Below, one piece after another: positions 1 to 9,625 of a DNA stretch of 64,000 bases. The stretch's first letter is position 1. The number at the start of each line of letters is the position of its first letter. Position numbers and translations under genes: made by a program. The DNA comes from Candidatus Nanopelagicales bacterium. GTDB taxonomy: Bacteria; Actinomycetota; Actinomycetes; S36-B12. Below the pieces are notes generated by a model. The model did no database searches, was not told the DNA's origin, and saw only the letters and a list, made by a program, of their open reading frames with translations. The stretch lies in assembly GCA_018609125.1 (NCBI GenBank), contig JABAYF010000010.1:34967-98966 (forward strand), in the 5' to 3' direction.

Positions 1-43
1 GTCGGCTTGACACGCTAGGGGAGGGGGGAGGCACCCTCACTAC

Positions 44-3000
44 GTGGGTATTCGCATGTCTGGGGCTGGTCGCCGTTCGTTGGTGGTGGCCACTGCTGCT
101 CTGGTTGTACCTGCCACCCTCGCCCTGCCGGTCGTAGACTTCAGCGGGTTCAGTGCTGCCCTGGGCAACCAGGACCCGGTCACGCCCACGGTGGCAAGCA
201 TCGCTTTGGCCGAGGTGGACCCCGATGGCCTCATCGATTCCCCCGCATCAGGGGATGTCGTGCCCGTCATTGGCGATCCCAACGGCACGGTTCATGACCA
301 CACCGACGATCACCGTGGCGAAACTGACAGTGCTGACGCTGAGACTGACAGTGCGATCGGGCCGGCCTCGGAAGGTCTTGTTCCTGCCGCGGTAACCGCG
401 CAGACGTCGACCGACCCGTTCGGACTGGTGGGAATCACCGCGGCTGATGCCTTTGATCCACAAACCCGGATTGTGATTCGGATCAAGGAGGAGGACGGCT
501 GGAGCGATTGGGCCCAGCTTCCCCTGAGCGAGCACCGGCCTGATCCGGGCACGGCGGAGGCAGAATCGGTCCGATACGCCACTGAGCCGCTGGCAACCAA
601 TGGCGCCGACGGGGTTCAGGTCCGCATCGACACCCCTGATGGCCGCGTACCAACAGACACCCAACTCACCATGATCGATAATCCGGTCACCGAACAGGAC
701 GGCCGGTTGGGCACCCGGTCGGTTCCTGTTGATTCGGCCGCTGCAGCGGCAGCAAAACCCACCATCATCACCCGGGCCCAGTGGGGTGCAGATGAGTCGC
801 TGCGACGTGGGACCACCACCTATGCCGACACCGTCAAGGTGGCCTTCGTGCACCATGTGGTGTCCAGCAATAACTACAGCGAAGGTCAAGCAGCACAGCA
901 GATGCGTAACGTCTACTCCTGGTTCACCCAGGGCATTGGCGTGAATGATTTTGGTTACAACTTTGTCGTCGATCGGTTCGGCAATATCTACGAGGGCCGC
1001 GCTGGCGGTATTGATGCGGCCGTTAACGGTGCCCATACCCAGGGCTTCAATACGCAGACTTTTGCTGTTTCCTTTCTTGGCAACGCCGACACGCTAGACC
1101 CATCGCGCTCTGCGGGTGATCGGATCGTCAATGCCTTTGCCGATCTCATCGCCTGGAAATTTGCTGTTCACCACGTGAATCCCAACGCCACCGCCGTGCT
1201 GACATCCTCCGGCCCCGGCCCGGGTCAGGGTGGCACTTCCATGTACTGGCCCGGCGTCAAGGTTTCCTCACCAACGATTGCCGGCCACGGCGACATCGGC
1301 AACACGTCGTGCCCGGGTGACTTCCTACGCCCCTCCATCCCCAAAATTCGGCAATTGGTGGCCCAGCGCGAAGGAGCGACGTTCTACACCCCATCCGTGT
1401 CTGGCTCAGGCATGTCGTGGGGTTCGGGAAGTTCGATTGTCGTTTCCCCGGATGCCACCGACGCGTCGAACTTCACGATGACGTTGACGTCAGCGTGTGG
1501 CGATGTTGTGCGCACAGTTCGGGAAGATTCCACCGGCTCCGGGCGCGTGGCGCTGAGTTGGAACGGCAAAGATGATCGCGGTCGCAGTGTGCCGCCCGGT
1601 CGGTATACCGCCACGGTCACGGGGAAATCAGGTGGCGAAAGTTTTTATCCGTGGAGCGCCGATGTGCGCATTTCGTCGGGCCCGGGTTCACCTCCAGATC
1701 CGTGTTCGCCACCGACGGAGTTCACCGTCACCGGCACCGGATACGGGCACGGGGTGGGGTTGTCCCAGTGGGGTGCGCTTGGCCAAGCACAAGAAGGCCG
1801 CAGTGCCGAGCAGATTTTGACCCACTACTTCCCCGGTACACAGGTGCAACCCGTCAGTGAAGACGTCGACCTGCGCATTGGTTTACTGCACCAGGTGAGT
1901 TTTGCTCAGGTGCGCACCGAGGCGATCTCGGGCAGCGGCGGGCTCGAACTGCAACTGGGTAATCGCGTGGCCCCCGGCATTCCCGGTGCGACCTACAATT
2001 TCGCCCCGGATGGTGCCTACGTCCAAATCAAGGCCAGCGTCAATGGCACACAGACCACCATTGGCCGGGCTAAGAACCTCACCATCCGCTGGTCGGGCAC
2101 GGCCGATCCCGGGACCACCGGCACCTCACCCACCCTGCTTAATGTGATCGGTCCGGGGGAGTCCTTCGCCACTCCACGTCATCGCTACCGCTACGGCACA
2201 GTGGAGATTTCCAGCCTGGGCACCTCAGCGGGTAAACGCTTGTCGGTGGTGAACGTGCTGGATATGTCTTCCTATTTGAAGGGCATCGCGGAGGTTCCGG
2301 CGAGCTGGCCGGCGCCTGCCCTGGATGCTCAAACGATTGCATCACGCTCCTATGCCCTGGCTAAATACAACGCCGGTGTTCGCGCTGCTTGTGACTGCCA
2401 CATGGATGACGGCGGCGGTCCTTACTTTGATCAGACGTTCCACGCCTACGCCGTTGAATCTGGCCCGAGTGGCAGCAGGTGGGTTCAATCTGTTCAGCGC
2501 ACGTCGTCGGGGACGACCGGGACCGTAGTCACCTATCAGGGCCAACCCATCCCGGCGTTCTACACCGCGGCAACGGGTGGACGCACCCAGTCCAGCTCAG
2601 ATGTCTGGGGTGGCGCGGGCTACCCCTGGGCGCGCGGCGTGGATGATCGATGGAGCACCACGGTGACCGGCAACCCCTATAAGTCGTGGTCGGTTACCGC
2701 ATCGCAGGCGCGGATGGGTCAGATCTTTGGCGTCTCCGACATCATGACCGTTCAGGTGTCGGCGACCTTGGACTCAGGTGCTGCGGGAACCGTCACCGCC
2801 AAAACTTACGACGGGCGCTCGTCCTCGGTTTCCGGCACATCGTTCCGGTCAGCGCTCGGGTTGCGGTCTACCTACCTCATCGGTGTCTCATCCGATCAGG
2901 GCTCCGGTAGTGGCGGCACATCGCCGAGCCCGACTCCTGGACCCTCTCAGCCAACCGGCGAGCCTGTGTCGGTCACGCTGCTGAAGCGCCCCACGGGTAA

Positions 3001-3631
3001 AACCATTGAGGGCGGCACCGTGCTGCTCAAGGGGCGCATCAAAACGATGCGCGATGGCTTGATCGTTCAGCGGCAGGTCCGCTGGGGATCTTTTTCCTGG
3101 CAGGACCGAGAACGTCGCACGGCCGACGCTGCGGGGCGTTACACCTTCACCCTTGCTGATATCGGTCCGGTGGGTACCACCTACTACTGGCGCACCCTGA
3201 TCTTTGATGGCTCGGAACTGGTGGGCACGAGTCCAGAACGCAAAGCTACGATAAGCGCTCAGTCGAGTAGTTCCGGTGGCTCAAACGGCGGGGATTCTCC
3301 TTCGGATTCCGGGACAACACGGCCTCGCAGCGATGTGTCGGTGTCGTTGGTTAAACGTCCCGGTGGCGAAATCAGCGCCGGTGCCACGGTGACACTGCGC
3401 GGGCGAGTTGCGCCGCTGAAGAGCGGTGCTGTTGTTCAACGTCAAGTGAAGTGGGCCGGCACGTCATGGCTCTCGCGTGAAACGATACAACCTGGCGCCA
3501 ACGGCAGATTTAGATTCACGGTGCCCGATGTTGCACCGGCAGGACGTACGTATTCCTGGCGTGTAGTCGTTCTCGAGGGCGGCGAGGTTGTGGCAACAAG
3601 TTCGAGCCGTTCCGCCGCCGTCATCTCCTAG
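44..3631 (+). CDS. Secreted PGRP-type amidase / SpoIID-domain cell-wall hydrolase
   Basis: Secreted protein of 1195 aa, probably acting on peptidoglycan. A hydrophobic signal segment lies at about residues 10-30. Residues ~239-446 form an N-acetylmuramoyl-L-alanine amidase/PGRP domain; candidate zinc ligands are the His pair in VHHVV, a His in AHTQGF, and the His/Cys of GHGDIGNTSCPG. A FlgD-like Ig segment follows (~455-545). Residues ~560-866 form a SpoIID/LytB domain with GHGVGLSQWGA and a C-terminal TAATGGRTQSS motif, the family that cleaves denuded glycan strands. Two homologous repeats of about 100 residues end the protein (~973-1072 and ~1096-1195), separated by Ser/Gly/Pro linkers, and may bind the wall. 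The GTG start at 44 is 13 nt behind a GGAGG; ATG at 56 is an alternative. Domain roles are family knowledge; the cellular role is inferred. Confidence 0.9.
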   Translation: MGIRMSGAGRRSLVVATAALVVPATLALPVVDFSGFSAALGNQDPVTPTVASIALAEVDPDGLIDSPASGDVVPVIGDPNGTVHDHTDDHRGETDSADAETDSAIGPASEGLVPAAVTAQTSTDPFGLVGITAADAFDPQTRIVIRIKEEDGWSDWAQLPLSEHRPDPGTAEAESVRYATEPLATNGADGVQVRIDTPDGRVPTDTQLTMIDNPVTEQDGRLGTRSVPVDSAAAAAAKPTIITRAQWGADESLRRGTTTYADTVKVAFVHHVVSSNNYSEGQAAQQMRNVYSWFTQGIGVNDFGYNFVVDRFGNIYEGRAGGIDAAVNGAHTQGFNTQTFAVSFLGNADTLDPSRSAGDRIVNAFADLIAWKFAVHHVNPNATAVLTSSGPGPGQGGTSMYWPGVKVSSPTIAGHGDIGNTSCPGDFLRPSIPKIRQLVAQREGATFYTPSVSGSGMSWGSGSSIVVSPDATDASNFTMTLTSACGDVVRTVREDSTGSGRVALSWNGKDDRGRSVPPGRYTATVTGKSGGESFYPWSADVRISSGPGSPPDPCSPPTEFTVTGTGYGHGVGLSQWGALGQAQEGRSAEQILTHYFPGTQVQPVSEDVDLRIGLLHQVSFAQVRTEAISGSGGLELQLGNRVAPGIPGATYNFAPDGAYVQIKASVNGTQTTIGRAKNLTIRWSGTADPGTTGTSPTLLNVIGPGESFATPRHRYRYGTVEISSLGTSAGKRLSVVNVLDMSSYLKGIAEVPASWPAPALDAQTIASRSYALAKYNAGVRAACDCHMDDGGGPYFDQTFHAYAVESGPSGSRWVQSVQRTSSGTTGTVVTYQGQPIPAFYTAATGGRTQSSSDVWGGAGYPWARGVDDRWSTTVTGNPYKSWSVTASQARMGQIFGVSDIMTVQVSATLDSGAAGTVTAKTYDGRSSSVSGTSFRSALGLRSTYLIGVSSDQGSGSGGTSPSPTPGPSQPTGEPVSVTLLKRPTGKTIEGGTVLLKGRIKTMRDGLIVQRQVRWGSFSWQDRERRTADAAGRYTFTLADIGPVGTTYYWRTLIFDGSELVGTSPERKATISAQSSSSGGSNGGDSPSDSGTTRPRSDVSVSLVKRPGGEISAGATVTLRGRVAPLKSGAVVQRQVKWAGTSWLSRETIQPGANGRFRFTVPDVAPAGRTYSWRVVVLEGGEVVATSSSRSAAVIS

Positions 3632-3642
3632 CCGAACCCACA

Positions 3643-4416
3643 TCATGTGCCGTACGTTGCGGTGATTCCCTCGCTGTTGCGAATGTGATCGACCGCACCG
3701 GCATCTTCTCCCGTATGAGGGTGCATTAGCACCACTGCCGCGTCAGCAATGAGAGGCACTGCGAGAAGCAGCAACCACTGCTCGAGTACATCTGCGGGGT
3801 CTGGCGGCGCAGTCACCAGGAGGCGTCCACCTGCCCTGAGCCCGCACTCCGCAGCGATCCCGCGTGCTTGGGTGGACACCTGGGCGTTGGTCGACGGTTG
3901 ACGGTTGTACCGCAGGGCAATCGCATCATTACCCGGCCAGACATGGGGGGTGAAAAAGTCTGCATGAGCTCGGGCCGCAATCGCGGCGTCGACGGCATGA
4001 TCAGGCAGCGGATCGGTTGAGGGTAAACCAAAAGGTGCCAGCGATACCGCGATGATCTCGGAGCCCTGGGCCTCAATCGCGCGGCTGCTATCGATCACGG
4101 TCGTGGAATTCGCATCGAGTGGCCCTAGCTCAGCCACGGCCCCGACCAGGGACAGCGCCGCGCACCAGATGGAGGACTGCCAGTGCCGAGGCAGATCGAC
4201 GTTCACGTAATCCCCGGGCTGTATGTCGAGTTCATCACGCAGCAGCCCCGCGGCTTTGGCGGCACCGTTGGCCACGCTGGCGGCAGATAATTCCATGCGC
4301 CCAGCGTCTTGATCGAGATAGGTAACCAACGGGCGACCAGGATCGCTGCGAGTGCGATCAACAAGTTGCCGAGCGATCGAATCGCCCGCGGTGTGAGGTG
4401 GCGCCATCCAGGTCAT
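3643..4416 (-). CDS. TIGR03089 family protein (AMP-binding-like)
   Basis: Protein of 257 aa resembling the TIGR03089 family, a short actinobacterial relative of the AMP-binding acyl-CoA synthetase superfamily. The N-terminus is like the start of an adenylating enzyme, but the P-loop and catalytic core of a full synthetase are not recognisable, so an enzymatic role is doubtful. I chose ATG at 4416 because a TAACGT -10 box (4424-4429) lies 7 nt upstream, which suits a leaderless mRNA; upstream in-frame starts would overlap the divergent DUF3039 gene. The function is unknown. Confidence 0.75.
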   Translation of the reverse strand: MTWMAPPHTAGDSIARQLVDRTRSDPGRPLVTYLDQDAGRMELSAASVANGAAKAAGLLRDELDIQPGDYVNVDLPRHWQSSIWCAALSLVGAVAELGPLDANSTTVIDSSRAIEAQGSEIIAVSLAPFGLPSTDPLPDHAVDAAIAARAHADFFTPHVWPGNDAIALRYNRQPSTNAQVSTQARGIAAECGLRAGGRLLVTAPPDPADVLEQWLLLLAVPLIADAAVVLMHPHTGEDAGAVDHIRNSEGITATYGT

Positions 4417-4423
4417 GGCTAAG

Positions 4424-4429
4424 ACGTTA
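4424..4429 (-). promoter_or_regulatory. -10 box TAACGT of the TIGR03089 gene (leaderless)
   Basis: On the minus strand TAACGT ends 7 nt before ATG at 4416, and no Shine-Dalgarno sequence lies between. It faces the DUF3039 promoter. Confidence 0.5.
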
Positions 4430-4461
4430 GGGCACCGACCCCGGCCCCGGCACAATCGTCC

Positions 4462-4467
4462 TAGACT
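4462..4467 (+). promoter_or_regulatory. -10 box TAGACT of the DUF3039 gene (leaderless)
   Basis: TAGACT ends 7 nt before ATG at 4475 with no Shine-Dalgarno sequence between, as expected of leaderless transcription. Only 58 bp separate the two divergent start codons. Confidence 0.5.
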
Positions 4468-4474
4468 CTCTGAC

Positions 4475-4777
4475 ATGAGCGCACCCATTGACCCGCTCGA
4501 CCCGCTGCCCAGTATCGAAGGCGGCGGCAGCACGCTGCTGGATGAGCGACGGACCTCCACCGACGACGGCGATCATGAACGTTTCGCCCACTACGTAAAG
4601 AAAGACAAGATCTTAGAAAGCGCGGTGTCCGGTCAGCCCGTGCGCGCGCTGTGCGGCAAAAAATGGGTGCCCGGCCGAGACCCGTCGCGGTTTCCGGTGT
4701 GCCCGGATTGTCAGCAGATTTACCAGGGGCTACCGCCGGGGGGAAGCAGTGGCAGTGGCAGTGGCGGCTCGAACTGA
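4475..4777 (+). CDS. DUF3039 domain protein
   Basis: Protein of 100 aa matching the DUF3039 family, widespread in Actinomycetota and of unknown function. The core carries a HYVKKDKI segment, then LCGKKWVP and CPDCQ: one Cys followed by a CxxC pair, which suggests a small metal-binding (zinc ribbon-like) fold. The tail after residue ~88 is a low-complexity Gly/Ser stretch. The start at 4475 is supported by the -10 box 7 nt upstream. The next gene, an MFS transporter, reads from within or directly after its 3' end, so the two are probably co-transcribed. Confidence 0.8.
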   Translation: MSAPIDPLDPLPSIEGGGSTLLDERRTSTDDGDHERFAHYVKKDKILESAVSGQPVRALCGKKWVPGRDPSRFPVCPDCQQIYQGLPPGGSSGSGSGGSN

Positions 4778-6153
4778 ACGTAGCTAGCCGCGGCGGCATC
4801 TTTGCTGCTTCGCACCGATCCACCACCATCGGAATCATCGTCGCCATGACCCTGGTGGCATTCGAGGGGATCGCCGTCGCCACGGTCATGCCGGTAGTGG
4901 GCCGTGAACTCAATGGCCTTCAGATCTATTCGTGGGCGTTCTCCGCCTATGTTGGCGCCTCCCTGGTGGGCATGGTGAGTTCTGGCGTGTGGTCTGACCG
5001 CATCGGCCCCCGTCACCCCTTTGTGTTGGGCGCCATCATTTTTGGCACCGGAGCCTTGCTATCGGGTAGCGCCCCAACGATGGGGTGGCTCATCGTTGGC
5101 CGCGGTATCCAGGGACTCGGCGGCGGTGCTTTAATCGTCGCGCTTTACGTCGTTATTGGGCGCGGCTATGACGAACGTTTGCGCCCCAAGGCTTTTTCAG
5201 TGCTTTCGGCCGCCTGGGTGATTCCTGCACTCGTAGGCCCCGTGGTGGCCGGCTGGCTCACCGAGGTCGCCACATGGCGATGGGCTTTCTGGCTGGTACC
5301 CGTTGTCATCATTTGGCCACTGGTGGCCCTGCGTCCAGCCCTGATCAGTCATTCAGGGGGAACCGGTGAGCGAGGGCGCAGCAGCAGACCCTGGTGGGCG
5401 CTCACCGCAGCGGTGGGTTTGACTGGAATTCAGGTGGGTCTGGTGCGACCAGCTGGTGTGTCACCGTGGCTAGCGCTCATCGCGGGGGTTGTTGGTTTCG
5501 GTCTACTCCTTCCGGCTGCGCGGATCCTGCTTCCTGCAGGTGCGCTGCGGTTGGCTCGCGGATTACCCACCACGGTGGTCATGCGGGGGATTCTCGCGGG
5601 CACGTTTTTCGCATCCGAGGCGTTTCTACCGCTCGCCCTGGTGCAATTGCGGGGTGTTTCGGTGACGTGGGCTGGCTTGACCCTCGCGGTGGCATCAGCG
5701 GGCTGGATCGCCGGATCAGCGTGGCAGAGCCGGTTGCCTGGTGAGGTTGACCGCGCTCGAGCGGTGCAGTTGGGCACGTCGTTGGTGGCTGTGGGTCTGG
5801 CTACGTTGCCGCTATGTCTGATACCGGCGCTACCGGTGTGGACCTGCGTGGGCTCATGGCTCATCGGAGCGCTGGGCATGGGGTTATGTTTCCCGTCGAT
5901 CAATGTTCAAACCCTGCGGTTGTCTGCTAAAGCTAATCAGGGGCGCAACTCCTCCGGACTGCAAATCAGCGACGCGATCTTCACCGCGGTGGGACTCGGC
6001 GTAGCCGGAGCGATTCACTCGGCAGGAGTGGTCGGAGGCGGTGCTGATCGCACGACCTACACCGTGATGTGGCTGATCGCTGCCGTGATCGCAGGTATCG
6101 CCGCGCTTGTGGTGGCTCGACGAATTACCCCTGTGGTGCAAGACCAGGGGTGA
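4699..6153 (+). CDS. MFS drug-type transporter (12-14 TM)
   Basis: Integral membrane transporter of the major facilitator superfamily, closest in style to the DHA2/EmrB drug:H+ antiporters. The loop between TM2 and TM3 has the MFS motif A (GVWSDRIGPRHPF), and GRGIQGLGGGA in TM4 is typical of the EmrB group. Hydrophobic segments run from about 4820 to the end. The start is uncertain. The frame is open from 4651, and GTG 4699, TTG 4708 or a CTG at 4774 that overlaps the DUF3039 stop are all possible; ATG 4846 would cut into TM1. No substrate can be inferred. Confidence 0.8.
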   Translation: MPGLSADLPGATAGGKQWQWQWRLELNVASRGGIFAASHRSTTIGIIVAMTLVAFEGIAVATVMPVVGRELNGLQIYSWAFSAYVGASLVGMVSSGVWSDRIGPRHPFVLGAIIFGTGALLSGSAPTMGWLIVGRGIQGLGGGALIVALYVVIGRGYDERLRPKAFSVLSAAWVIPALVGPVVAGWLTEVATWRWAFWLVPVVIIWPLVALRPALISHSGGTGERGRSSRPWWALTAAVGLTGIQVGLVRPAGVSPWLALIAGVVGFGLLLPAARILLPAGALRLARGLPTTVVMRGILAGTFFASEAFLPLALVQLRGVSVTWAGLTLAVASAGWIAGSAWQSRLPGEVDRARAVQLGTSLVAVGLATLPLCLIPALPVWTCVGSWLIGALGMGLCFPSINVQTLRLSAKANQGRNSSGLQISDAIFTAVGLGVAGAIHSAGVVGGGADRTTYTVMWLIAAVIAGIAALVVARRITPVVQDQG

Positions 6154-6281
6154 AAGGGCATAACTTGCAAGGGCTCTTGGTTGCGCGGATTTCCAGCACC
6201 TGGGGTCTAGGCTGGCCTCGCTAGTCACCCGGCAACGGTCACGACATTGATCTCGCCACTATCGCATTCTTGGAGGAACAT

Positions 6282-6914
6282 ATGTCCGGTAACGACTCAT
6301 CAACGCGGTCTGCAGAGTCGGCCTACGCCAATCCGCTAGGAAATCTCAGCGCGGCCGATCAAAAAATTCTGATCCGAGCCATCGGTCAAAACTGGTGGGT
6401 CCTACTCGGCTTGGGCTTGGTCAGTGCGGTGGTGGGCGTCCTGCTCATGTTCCGGCCCGCTGGCTCCACCTGGGTCCTGGCTGTCATCTTGGCCGTGTAT
6501 CTGATTTTGTCCGGCATCTTCAGCATCGTGCGTGGCTTTGCCACCGGGCTTACCGGTGGCATGCGCGCCATCTTGATCATCGGTGGCGCCATCGGCGTGT
6601 TCCTCGGACTGCTCATGTTCCGATTTGGTCCCGACGAAAAGATCGAGATCCTCGGCATCTTCTTGGGCGTGTGGTTCCTCTTCGCCGCCATCGAGTCGCT
6701 GTTCACCGCGGCGGCCATTACCGATGGTCGCGGCTGGCAGATTTTCAACGGAATCATCTACCTGCTTGCCGGAATTGTGCTGTTGGCCGCGCCCTACGCC
6801 ATCGAGGTGTTTGTCTGGGTCGCGGGAATCTGGCTCGTTGTCATCGGGTTGTTCCAGATCATCACCGCTTTCCGATTGAAGGCAGCTGCTGCAAAAGCTG
6901 CCGCCGCCCTGTAG
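6282..6914 (+). CDS. HdeD/DUF308-family membrane protein
   Basis: Protein of 210 aa with six hydrophobic segments arranged as repeated helix pairs after a polar N-terminus of about 35 residues, typical of the HdeD/DUF308 family. The E. coli HdeD protein is linked to acid resistance at high cell density; in Actinomycetota the role is unknown. The tail is Ala/Lys-rich. A strong GGAGG at 6272-6276 lies 5 nt before ATG 6282, which decides the start against the upstream ATG at 6270. The neighbours give no functional clue. Confidence 0.8.
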   Translation: MSGNDSSTRSAESAYANPLGNLSAADQKILIRAIGQNWWVLLGLGLVSAVVGVLLMFRPAGSTWVLAVILAVYLILSGIFSIVRGFATGLTGGMRAILIIGGAIGVFLGLLMFRFGPDEKIEILGIFLGVWFLFAAIESLFTAAAITDGRGWQIFNGIIYLLAGIVLLAAPYAIEVFVWVAGIWLVVIGLFQIITAFRLKAAAAKAAAAL

Positions 6915-6945
6915 ATAGCCCCACCGATTCCGTCACGCGGGCGAC

Positions 6946-7596
6946 ATGCCAGCTGAAAAGTCCCAGACCCTTGATCGTGGTCTGTATGTCCTTGAACTCC
7001 TGGCCAGCACCCCCGAGGGACTGACGGTGACCGAAATCGCGGCCACCTTGTCCATGGGGAGAACTGTGGTGTACCGGCTCGTGGTCACCCTGGAGGGCCA
7101 CGGGCTGGTGCGTCGCTCGGCCGATGGTCGGGCTCGGTTGGGCCTGGCCGTGTTGAGTCTGGCTCACCAAGCTCAACCACTGTTGCGTGAAATTTCCGGT
7201 CCGCTTATTCGCGCGCTTGCAGATGCCACGTCGGCCACCGCATATGTGGGCGTGGTAGACGGGTCAGATTTACTCACCATTGCCGGAGCGGAGCCAGCGG
7301 GCGCCGACGTGCATGTGGCTTACCAAATCGGTGCGCGCACCCCCTTGGAACGGGGCGCAGCCGGTCGAGCCATTCTTGCTGCCCGCACCACCGGCGGGCG
7401 GGCACTAGAGCCACCCTGGGTGGTTTCTACCGGGGATGCGCCAAGTTTTGGGTTCGGGGTGGCCGCGGTCATCCCCGGGGTGAGCGGGCTCGAGGCGGTG
7501 GTCGGGGTCATCGCGCTGGTTGAACCCCATGAGCAAACCCTGGGCCCTCAGGTGGCCCAGACAGCCCAGGAAATCTCAAGGGTGTTGCTGGAATAG
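6946..7596 (+). CDS. IclR-family transcriptional regulator
   Basis: Predicted DNA-binding regulator of 216 aa. Residues ~7-65 form the IclR winged helix-turn-helix (RGLYVLELL, then LTVTEIAATLSMGRTVVYRLV), and residues ~75-216 a shortened IclR effector-binding GAF-like domain (ARTPLERGAAGRAILA). The usual length is about 250 aa, so the ligand domain is somewhat short. It sits 31 bp after the HdeD-like gene on the same strand and may be co-transcribed. The ligand and targets are unknown; IclR proteins generally control carbon-source or aromatic catabolism. Confidence 0.85.
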   Translation: MPAEKSQTLDRGLYVLELLASTPEGLTVTEIAATLSMGRTVVYRLVVTLEGHGLVRRSADGRARLGLAVLSLAHQAQPLLREISGPLIRALADATSATAYVGVVDGSDLLTIAGAEPAGADVHVAYQIGARTPLERGAAGRAILAARTTGGRALEPPWVVSTGDAPSFGFGVAAVIPGVSGLEAVVGVIALVEPHEQTLGPQVAQTAQEISRVLLE

Positions 7597-7740
7597 CGCT
7601 CAACCCGCAAGATTTCCTCTAGTTCTCGTCGTAGCGCAGCCATGATGAACCAGAAACACTGCGTCCGCGTCGTACGGTGTAGGTATGGCGCCTTACCGGC
7701 GTGAGGGGACCGTTGCTGAACAACTCGAAGGGGACAACAC

Positions 7741-9603
7741 GTGCGACTGCGTGCACTCACGGCAGCCTGTTTGATGACCGGCGCGGCAGTGATCGCCGGT
7801 GTGCTCACCGGTGCCCCCGCTGGAGCCGCCGATATAGCTCCAAAGCAACTGGTGACCGGCTGGTTTGGCTACTGGGCCTCCGACGCCCAGGTGCGCGAGA
7901 TGGCGGAGAAATCTGATGGGGTTGTCGACGAGGTCAGCATGTTTTGGTGGGCCTTCAACGGGGCGGATGAGCCCCTATGTACCTACGACAAGTCCGATCT
8001 AGATGGCGATGGATTGACCGGTGAATGCCAGGCGGCCTCGTCCACCCCTTGGACGAACACGGGGTTCGCTCGCCAACGAGATATTTTGCAAAATGCTGAC
8101 ATTCGAATCCAGGCATCCATCACCGACCTTTCTTCATCTCGAGCCGGTCAATTATCTGAATACTTAAGCACCAAAAAGAACCGAACCGCCTATGCCCGCC
8201 AGATTGCCAGCTGGGCCACAAACGCCGGGGTCGACGGAGTCGACTTGGACATGGAGAACTTTGCCTTTAACGACGACCGCGACACCTGGGCGGTAACCAA
8301 GGATCGTTGGGTGAAATTTATCGATGTCCTGGGCGAAACCCTGCGCCAAAACGGACTTACCCTTTCGGCTACGGTTCCCGGTGGCTGGGCCACCTCGAGT
8401 CCTAGTACGGGCTACTGGGTGTACGCCTGGGACGAGATCATTGACGATATCGATCGCCTCATCATCATGGCCTATGACTACAGCTGGAATATCCCCGGAG
8501 CGATCGGTCCCAACGACTGGGCCGAACGGGTGGTGCAGCGAGCGATTACCGATGTGGGCGAGGCCAATGCGCCCAAGATTTGGATCGGGACTCCCCAGTA
8601 TGGCCGCAACTGGATCCGAGTGGCTGATGGCAAGCCGGTGACGGTCGGTAACTGCCCCAATTCGTGGACGCCTGACGCAAGCCAGACCCGCATCACCGTT
8701 ACCCCCGCGTCGGCACTTGACGTTGCAGCGCGCGAAGGGGTCGAGCCGACCTGGAACCCGACCCAGGGTGAGTGGAGTTTCCGATATAACCGCAAGACGG
8801 CCGGAACCGCTAACGGCAAGGGCCGGGAATGCACCGTGCAGCGCGAGGTGTGGTTTGCCGATACTCGATCCGCACTCGCCCGGGCAACACTGGTGCCCAA
8901 CAATGGCATCGGCGGGATCGCCGTGTGGAACTTCGGCAATGTTCAATCCGATTTTTATCCCCGGCTGGCCGAGTATGGGCGAAAAATCGCACCCGCCCCG
9001 CTCGACCTTTCGGTGTCGGTCAATAAGCGCACCACCTATGGCGGTAAGACGAAGATCACCATTAAGGCTGGCTCAGCCAAGGGGGCACCGGCCGGTGCCA
9101 AGGTGACTATCCGATGGGCCCCGGGCACGACGAAAGACCAGACTGCTCAGCAGGCCGGGGCCAGCATCGTGGATACCACCACCCTAGGTGACGCTGGACA
9201 GGTCACGCTGCGTATTCCCGTGACGGAGACCGGACGCTTCTGGGTAGATGTCGCTGCTACCTCACAGACGGCTTCAAAGCAGTCCGGTGCCAACGTCAAC
9301 CGGGTCACCTGGCGGATCACCAAGGATGTCAAGACGGTCACGACACAGGTCCGCCAACCGGTGCAACTCTCCGCGCAGGTGACACCGGGAAGCAAGGACG
9401 TCAACGTTCGGCTCCAGCGTCAAGGCGCGGACAGGAAGTGGAAGACGGTGAAGACTGTGGCCACCGACGCCCAGGGAGTCGTGCAAACCCGGATAAGTGC
9501 GACGAAACCCAAAGAGCTTCGCGTGCGCTTCGTTGCCGTGAGCAGTCAGGGATTCGCCAGTGGTCGCACCGCTGCCATCACGGTCAACGTCGTGAAGGGC
9601 TAG
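7741..9603 (+). CDS. Secreted glycoside hydrolase family 18 protein
   Basis: Secreted protein of 620 aa. A signal peptide (residues 1-29, ending GAPAGAA) is followed by a GH18 TIM barrel (~35-420). The catalytic DxxDxDxE motif is intact: D165, D168, D170 and the acid E172 in DGVDLDME. GH18 enzymes cleave chitin or other GlcNAc polymers such as peptidoglycan by substrate-assisted catalysis. Residues ~420-620 form two Ig/beta-sandwich-like modules resembling secreted actinobacterial wall proteins. The GTG start at 7741 follows an AAGGGGA ribosome-binding site. The substrate is not determinable; chitin or cell-wall glycan is likely. Confidence 0.88.
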   Translation: MRLRALTAACLMTGAAVIAGVLTGAPAGAADIAPKQLVTGWFGYWASDAQVREMAEKSDGVVDEVSMFWWAFNGADEPLCTYDKSDLDGDGLTGECQAASSTPWTNTGFARQRDILQNADIRIQASITDLSSSRAGQLSEYLSTKKNRTAYARQIASWATNAGVDGVDLDMENFAFNDDRDTWAVTKDRWVKFIDVLGETLRQNGLTLSATVPGGWATSSPSTGYWVYAWDEIIDDIDRLIIMAYDYSWNIPGAIGPNDWAERVVQRAITDVGEANAPKIWIGTPQYGRNWIRVADGKPVTVGNCPNSWTPDASQTRITVTPASALDVAAREGVEPTWNPTQGEWSFRYNRKTAGTANGKGRECTVQREVWFADTRSALARATLVPNNGIGGIAVWNFGNVQSDFYPRLAEYGRKIAPAPLDLSVSVNKRTTYGGKTKITIKAGSAKGAPAGAKVTIRWAPGTTKDQTAQQAGASIVDTTTLGDAGQVTLRIPVTETGRFWVDVAATSQTASKQSGANVNRVTWRITKDVKTVTTQVRQPVQLSAQVTPGSKDVNVRLQRQGADRKWKTVKTVATDAQGVVQTRISATKPKELRVRFVAVSSQGFASGRTAAITVNVVKG

Positions 9604-9612
9604 TTGACGCCA

Positions 9613-9618
9613 TAGGCT
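9613..9618 (+). promoter_or_regulatory. -10 box TAGGCT of clpS (leaderless)
   Basis: TAGGCT ends 7 nt before ATG at 9626, and there is no Shine-Dalgarno sequence in the interval. Confidence 0.5.
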
Positions 9619-9625
9619 GGGATCA

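Noticed and set aside
248-1036. Antisense open frame of 262 codons under the amidase gene
   Set aside because: Lies wholly inside a protein with clear PGRP homology; its translation is low in structure and rich in Arg, Gly and Cys, typical of an opposite-strand shadow in high-GC DNA.
8164-8946. Antisense open frame of 260 codons under the GH18 gene
   Set aside because: Covers the catalytic part of a convincing GH18 gene; no ribosome site or protein family supports it.
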